From Nicotiana tabacum (lineage: Eukaryota > Streptophyta > Magnoliopsida > Solanales > Solanaceae), in contig NC_134103.1 of the NCBI RefSeq assembly GCF_000715075.1, positions 73,099,519 through 73,163,518 of the forward strand: a stretch of DNA of 64,000 nucleotides. Reading direction: 5' to 3'. A program made the position numbers and the translations under genes. Under the pieces are notes generated by a model. It saw nothing but the letters and a program-made list of their open reading frames with translations, did not search any database and was not told the DNA's origin. Shown here one piece after another: positions 58,580-64,000 of the stretch. Every line of letters starts with the position of its first letter. The stretch's first letter is position 1.

Positions 58580-60603
58580 TTCTGGTGTAATCGCACCTGC
58601 GGAAGGCCAGGCGCAGGTGCGAGCTCGCAGAACCGAGCCATCAACCGCAGAAGCGGCCAAGCAAAGTCTGCCCAGGAATCATAGAAGCGGTGGGAGGACC
58701 GCACCTACAGAGGCGCAAATGCGAAGACGACGATCGCAGAAGCGGGGGAATGCAGCAGGTGCAACGAGCTCACCGCAGAAGCGAGGGGGCCAGCTGAGGG
58801 GAGGACCGTATCTATGAGGCCCTTTACGCAGATGCGGCTAAGGAGCCGTAGAAGTGGAAGTCATGGAGGCAGTGAGCTTCATTTATTATGGGACTTAAGC
58901 CATTTCTAACCCATTTCTTTCATATTTTAGGCGATTTTGGAGCTTCTTGAGAGGGATATTCACCTAGCAACTTGGAGCTAAGTAAATTCTATCTAATGTA
59001 AGTTAAATACATAGATTAAGGGTAGATTTTAATATGTAAATTTGTGAAAATTATAGGTTTAGGTGAAAAACCTAGGTTTTGATAAAAATGAGATTTAACC
59101 ACGAAATTGGTTATGGAATTGAGTGAAAACTATATATTTGAGTTCGTGAGGTTATGGGTAAAACTTTCTTCGAAAATATTCGGAATCCAGGCACGTGGGC
59201 TCGGGGGCGAATTTTAGGAATCCTTCAACTGGGGTTGGGTAATCACTTTAATAGTTAGAATATGAACTTTTGAACATGTATTGATTAATTTATATAACAT
59301 TTGATTAGTTTCGGATTGTTCGGCACCGAGTTGGGGCTTTAGAGTGAAATTTGTGACCGAAAAGTGAGCCTTGAGAAGAGGTAAGTCTCTTATCTAACCT
59401 TGTAAGAGGAAATTTACCCCATAGGTGATTTAAATTAATATTTACTTCTAATTGTGGGGGCTACGTATGTGCGAGGTGACGAGAGTCCGTATGTAGCTAC
59501 TATTCATGCTTATGTATGGGTAGCTTAGGAGCCAAATCATGGATTCCTTGTAATGTTTGCAACCTATTTGTTAATTTAAGTGCCCAAATTATATTAGAAC
59601 TTGTTAGAGGAATTTTTAAAGACCGAACTTCACTTACTTGAATTTTTAGCGGATTACTTTACCGTTAATGGAAGCTTTCTTATATTGTGTATTAGCCTTG
59701 TTATAACGTTTTAGTCAAATGCTTATAAAGTATCCTCTCTTCTTGTGGAGCGGGTCGAACACCTTAGCAGTAGATAGATGCATCTATGGATCGTGCCGCA
59801 CGTCCCTTGGCAGTGTATACGTTATTCTGGATCAGGTCGTACGACCTCGGCATAAATCGTGCTTAATAATACTCGGAGCCTAATCATACTTGATATTACT
59901 TTGTGGATTATGAGGTTACACTTATCAATGATGGGAATTTATTTGGAATTTATTAATTTGTGAAAGAATTATTTGCTCATGCTGGTTACTGGATTATTAT
60001 TATTATTATTAATTACAACTCATGCTTCTTTGGAAATTTATGTATTCATATAGTTAGCCCATAGTAAGTGTCGAAGTCGACCCTTCGTCACTACTTCTTC
60101 GAGGTTAGACTAGATAGTTACTGGGTACATGTTATTTATGTACTCATACTACACTTCTACACTAATCGTGCAGGATCTGAGGCAGGTGCATCTGGCGGTA
60201 CTACTGGCGCGCATCCCAGATATCCCGAGGCATAGTGGTGAGCTGCTTCCTAAGTCGTTCCGCAGCACCTGGAGTCTCTCCTTTATATTTATTTCTGTCT
60301 ATATTCAGTTCAGACAGTGGCTAGAGTTTTGTATAATCTATTAGTGCCCATACACTTGTGATACCAGGTCTTGGCATACACACTAGCAGGCATATAGTTT
60401 TGGATTATTCTATGGTTACGATTGCACTCAGCTGCTTTCATCTGTTTATTTACAAATTTGTGGTTTCTTAACCTTTTTATTTAAGGGAATTTAATCACTT
60501 GAAAACTTATTAAAAGGGAAATAACATGGTTTAACTCACTCTTGGCTTGCCTAGCGGTAGCGTTGGGCGCCATCACGGCCTATAAGAGAATTGGGTTGTT
60601 ACA
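58580..60603 (+). repeat. Tekay-type 5' LTR, 5'-truncated
   Basis: It enters at the palindrome array (58580-58860, CGCACCTGCGG, GCAGAAGCG) corresponding to position 650-870 of the other LTRs and runs to TTGGGTTGTTACA at 60603. Worn hairpin units after GAGCGGG, GATCG and GATCAGG are near 59745, 59788 and 59833. About the first 0.7-0.9 kb is missing. Confidence 0.82.
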
Positions 60604-60606
60604 ATA

Positions 60607-60624
60607 TGGTATCAAAGCATTAGG
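60607..60624 (+). other. Primer binding site, tRNA-iMet type
   Basis: TGGTATCAAAGCATTAGG follows the LTR end by three bases; one G to A change from TGGTATCAGAGC. Confidence 0.83.
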
Positions 60625-60795
60625 TTCACGTAAGTCTCATAAGTTATGAGCAGGCCTAATAGAGTCTTGCGGATCAGTGCAGAGACGTCCGTACATATCT
60701 TCGAGAGGCTATAGGGTGTTAGGAAACTACTCTTTCTTCATCTCCTATCGTGTAGTTGATGTGGTACTAAGTATCTTTCTCTTATTCTCTCACAG

Positions 60796-61378
60796 ATGGT
60801 GAGAACGCGCGGAGTGGATGTTCCAGACCATGGATGAGCTGCTCCCCTTGTTGCTAGAGGCCGAGGGAGGGCTTCATCCCTTGGTAGGGGACGAGGACGT
60901 CCCAGAGTTTCCCTAGCTATGCCACCAGTGGATCCAGTAGAGGATCCTATTATTGAGAAGCAGGGCAAGGTGCCTGCAGTAGAGCCAGCCCCGATGGATT
61001 GCATGTCCGCACCAGGATTCCAGGAGGTCATGGGTCGTATGTTGTGGTTCATGGATTCTATGAACCAGGCTAGTTTATTTCCAAGCGGACCCAGCCACAT
61101 CTCAGGCAAGAGGGGGAGCACAAACCCCTACCGCTCAGGCTCCAGGGCATGCAGCTACCGTATATCAGACCCCGGGTGCACTACCCGTGGGCGAGGTCCA
61201 ACCAGTTGCAGCAGCTATACCTGAGCCCAGACAAGTTGTGGTCGGCGAGCTATAAAAGCTATTGGACAGATGGACTAGGCTAAATCCTCCTATCTTTGGA
61301 GGTGAGTGACATGAGGACCCCCAGGACTTTATTGATCGGTGCAGGGACATACTGCACAACATGAGGACATCGGAGTCT
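60796..61378 (+). pseudogene. Tekay gag, N-terminal fragment
   Basis: ATG at 60796 gives MVRTRGVDVPDHG and a TGA at 60835. In the next frame (from 60919) are MPPVDPVEDPIIEKQGK and APGFQEVMGRMLWFMDSMNQA, as in the Gag at 49598. It is cut at about 61378 (DRCRD...ES segment) by the LTR of the following minus-strand element. The 60738-61121 minus frame is a shadow. Confidence 0.8.
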
Positions 61379-63566
61379 CACACCAACAACGAGATAAGTA
61401 GCTGAAATAATAAAATGGCACGGCACCACCCTTCGTGCTTTTACTCTCATTCTTCCCATGAAATGATAAATAAATAATATAAATGGTACGGCATTACCCT
61501 TCGTGCTTCAACTTTCTTTCTTGCAACAATATGATGAATAGATAATTTAAATGGCACGGCATCACCCTTCGTGCTTTTACTCTCTTCCTTACTTTATAAA
61601 TCAATAAATAATAATTTGAAAATGGCATGGTATCACCCTTAGTACTTTTACACTCTTCCTTACCATGACAATAATAATAATATAAATAGTATAAATGGCA
61701 CGACATCACCCTTCGTGCTTTTACGCTCTTTCTTACCATGAAATGATAATATAAATTCTGAAGAGTATTTAAACGCGAGGGATCTATACTTGTCAATCAA
61801 TTCAATAAAAGAATACCAACATCACCTTCCAAAATATTCAACAATAATTAAATTAACAATAATTTCATGAAAAATTATCAAATAAACAAAAAATAAACTT
61901 AAGCAAGAAAATCTTAGTTAAATAGGCAATTATTCACAATGAACAAATTCCACCCGCATGCTTTGACTCAAACACAACACATAAGTACTCGTCACCTCAC
62001 ATATATGTTGTACCCGCACATTAAATCACGTAGCAAATAGACAAACAAGTCGTACTCCCTCAAGTCAAGGTTAACCATGACACTTACCTTTCTTTGCAAC
62101 CAACTCAAGATTTCAATAAACCTTTGCCTCGCGAATTGGTGTCTAAATCCCTCGAATCTAGTCACAAACAATTCAATATACTCAACATGAATTATAGAAA
62201 CCAATTCTATATGAAAATACTAAATTTTCCAATTAAAATCCGAAATTCAATTCAAAAATCAACAATGGGGCCCATGTCTCGAAACCCAACAAAAGTTACA
62301 AAATGTGAATGCCCATTCAACCACGAGTCCAACCATAGAAATTTTACCAAATTCCAACATCAACTCTACCTTCAAATCCCCAAATCTTATTTTCAAATCC
62401 TTAGGCCCAAATCCTCGAATTTCACCTCAAAAATACGTAATCTAGTCGGAATAATCGATGATAATTCAATATTATTGACTAACAATGATCACAAGTATCT
62501 TACCTCAAGATTCTCGTGAATCCTCGCTCAAAAATCGCCTCAACCCGTGTTGGAAATGTCCAAAATGACAAAAATTGTCGTAACCCTTTGTTTTTGTAAT
62601 ATGTCCAGTGCTTTCGCACCTGCCGACACTTAACCACATCTTCGATTCCGCTTTTGCGGTGAAGCTTCCGCTTCTATGCCTGCGAACTCGCTTCTGCGAT
62701 GAGGCTGCCCCTTCCCATTTTCCGCTTCTGCGATGCATGTGCCGCTTCTGCGGTCGCTCTTCTGCAAGGCATCATCCACGGCTGCGGACCTCATGCTTCT
62801 ACGATGCCAGGCTCACTTCTGTGAGCTCGCACCTGCGAGATAATTTCCCGAGGCTCACTTCTGTAGGCAGCAAATTCCTAGCTTTATTCTAAGTCCAAAT
62901 TTAATCCGTTAACCATCCGAAACTCACCCGAGGCCCCCGGGACCTCAACCAAATATACCAACAAGTCCTAAAATATTTTACAAACTTAGTCGAAGCCTCA
63001 TATCACATCAAACAACGCAAAAAACATGAATCATACCCCGATTCAAGCCTAATGAAACTAAGAAATTCCAACTTCTACATTCGATGCCGAAACCTATCAA
63101 ATCAAGTCCGATTGACCTCAAATTTTGCACACAAGTCATAAATAACATAACGGACCTATGAAAATTCAGAATTGGATTCCGACCCCGATATCAATAAAAG
63201 TCAATTTGTGGTCAAACTTTGAAATTTTTAAGCCTTTAAGTTTCTAGTTTTCATCAAATGACGATAATTCAAGCTAGGGATTTCCGAATTTGATTTCGGG
63301 CATACGCCCAAGTCTCAAATCACGATACGGACCCACCGGGACTATTAAAACACGGATCCGGGTCTGGTTGTTCAAAATGTTTACCGAATTCAACTTAAGT
63401 GAGTTTTAAAGCATTATTTCTCATTTTTATCAATTTTTCACATAAAAACTTTCTGGAAAATATACGAACTACGCACGCAAGTCGAGGAATGCTAAATGGT
63501 GCTATTCAAGGTCTCAGAACACATAAATGAATATTAAATTTAAAGATGACTTTTCGAGTCATCACA
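61379..63566 (-). repeat. 3' LTR of a further gypsy element (minus strand)
   Basis: The start on the minus strand at 63566 is TGTGATGACTCGAAAAGTCA, directly after the purine tract TTAGAGGTGAAGAA. The palindrome array is at about 62600-62860 (CGCTTCTGCG, CGCACCTGCGA) and a tandem repeat at 61414-61755. The left end at 61379 joins truncated gag; no TG/CA end is visible there, so the LTR is probably cut. Confidence 0.75.
61414..61755. repeat. 68-73 bp tandem repeat, 5 copies, in LTR
   Basis: Each unit starts ATGGCACGGCATCACCCTTC and GTGCTTTTAC, followed by AT-rich filler. Starts are at 61415, 61483, 61551, 61622 and 61695. The filler varies in length (68, 68, 71, 73) while the head is conserved. 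Confidence 0.9.
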
Positions 63567-64000
63567 TTCTTCACCTCTAAAACAAACATTCATCCTCGAA
63601 CGGAATTAGAAAAAGTACCTGGGTTGGTAAAAAGGTGTGGATATCTACTCCGCATGTACGACTCAGACTCCCAAGTGGATGTTTCTACCAGTTGACCTCT
63701 CCATTGTACTCGAGCTGATGGATAACTCTTAGAACTCAACTGTCAGACCTGCCGGGGTAGAATAGCTATGAACTCCTCCTCATAAGACAAATCTTTGTCC
63801 AATTGGACTGAGCTGAAATCTAATACATGGGAGGGATCACCATGGTATTTCAGGAGCATGGATACATGAAACAACGAATAAACTGTTGATAAACTAGGTA
63901 GTAGTGCAAGCCTGTAGGCTACTTCCCCCACCCTTTCAAGAATTTCAAAGAGTCCGATATACCTAGGGCTCAACTTAACCTTCTTTCCGAACCTCATTAC
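63567..64000 (-). pseudogene. C-terminal pol end of minus-strand chromovirus (window edge)
   Basis: The frame 63997-63743 reads MRFGKKVKLSPRYIGLFEILERVGEVAYRLAL-type integrase end, FHVSMLLKYHGDPSHVLD and YEEEFIAILPRQV, the start of a chromodomain. It then breaks, and more of the domain follows in other frames. The pre-PPT hairpin is at 63587-63602 with loop AGGA. The gene body continues right of the window. It is distinct from the Tekay at 46593 in its LTR. Confidence 0.75.

Overview
This window is plant nuclear DNA made almost entirely of nested, mostly decayed LTR retrotransposons. No host protein-coding gene could be supported. The families present (Tekay/Del-type chromoviruses with 2.5-2.9 kb LTRs, Tat-type elements with an antisense ORF, Athila-like elements primed by tRNA-Asp, and an RTE-type LINE with a TTG tail resembling the tobacco TS SINE tail) point to Solanaceae, most likely Nicotiana. 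That assignment is inference from family recognition; no database search was possible.

Layout, left to right. 1-2227: 3' noncoding end and LTR of a Tat/Ogre-like element. It abuts the interrupted integrase of another Tat element (2228-3101), which is followed by a 5 x 60 bp tandem repeat and a spliced, decayed antisense ORF (3874-5229). 5230-8966: truncated copy A of a large noncoding LTR element (LARD-like). 8967-15334: truncated Tekay on the minus strand (5' LTR, gag, protease, RT, RNase H). 15335-18772 plus 29029-29310: an Athila-like element carrying only a gag-like ORF, split by a complete LARD-like element (18773-29023, 10.25 kb, target duplication gttaa). 29311-38140: minus-strand noncoding elements of another family in a tandem LTR-internal-LTR arrangement. 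38141-40690: second copy of the Athila-like gag-only element, with a 370-codon frame broken by one stop. 40691-41152, 46319-46592 + 57219-57400, and 58166-58464: three copies of an unclassified sequence. 41153-46318: minus-strand LARD copy C, itself hit by a 5'-truncated LINE (41374-42603, 16-bp target duplication). 46593-57218: complete but decayed Tekay chromovirus (10.6 kb, target duplication tcaac). 58465-61378: rearranged Tekay-type LTR pieces and a gag fragment. 61379-64000: 3' LTR and chromodomain end of a further minus-strand gypsy element that runs off the window.

How the parts relate. The noncoding LARD-like family shares LTR termini, the initiator-Met primer site and the polypurine tract with the coding Tekay elements, so it was probably mobilised by Tekay proteins. 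Three small hairpin motifs recur across these families with compensating changes in their arms: at the LTR start, just upstream of the polypurine tract, and as tandem GATCGGG-led hairpins in LTRs and internal regions. Together with arrays of CGCNNNNGCG-type palindromes inside the LTRs, these are the most interesting signals in the window.
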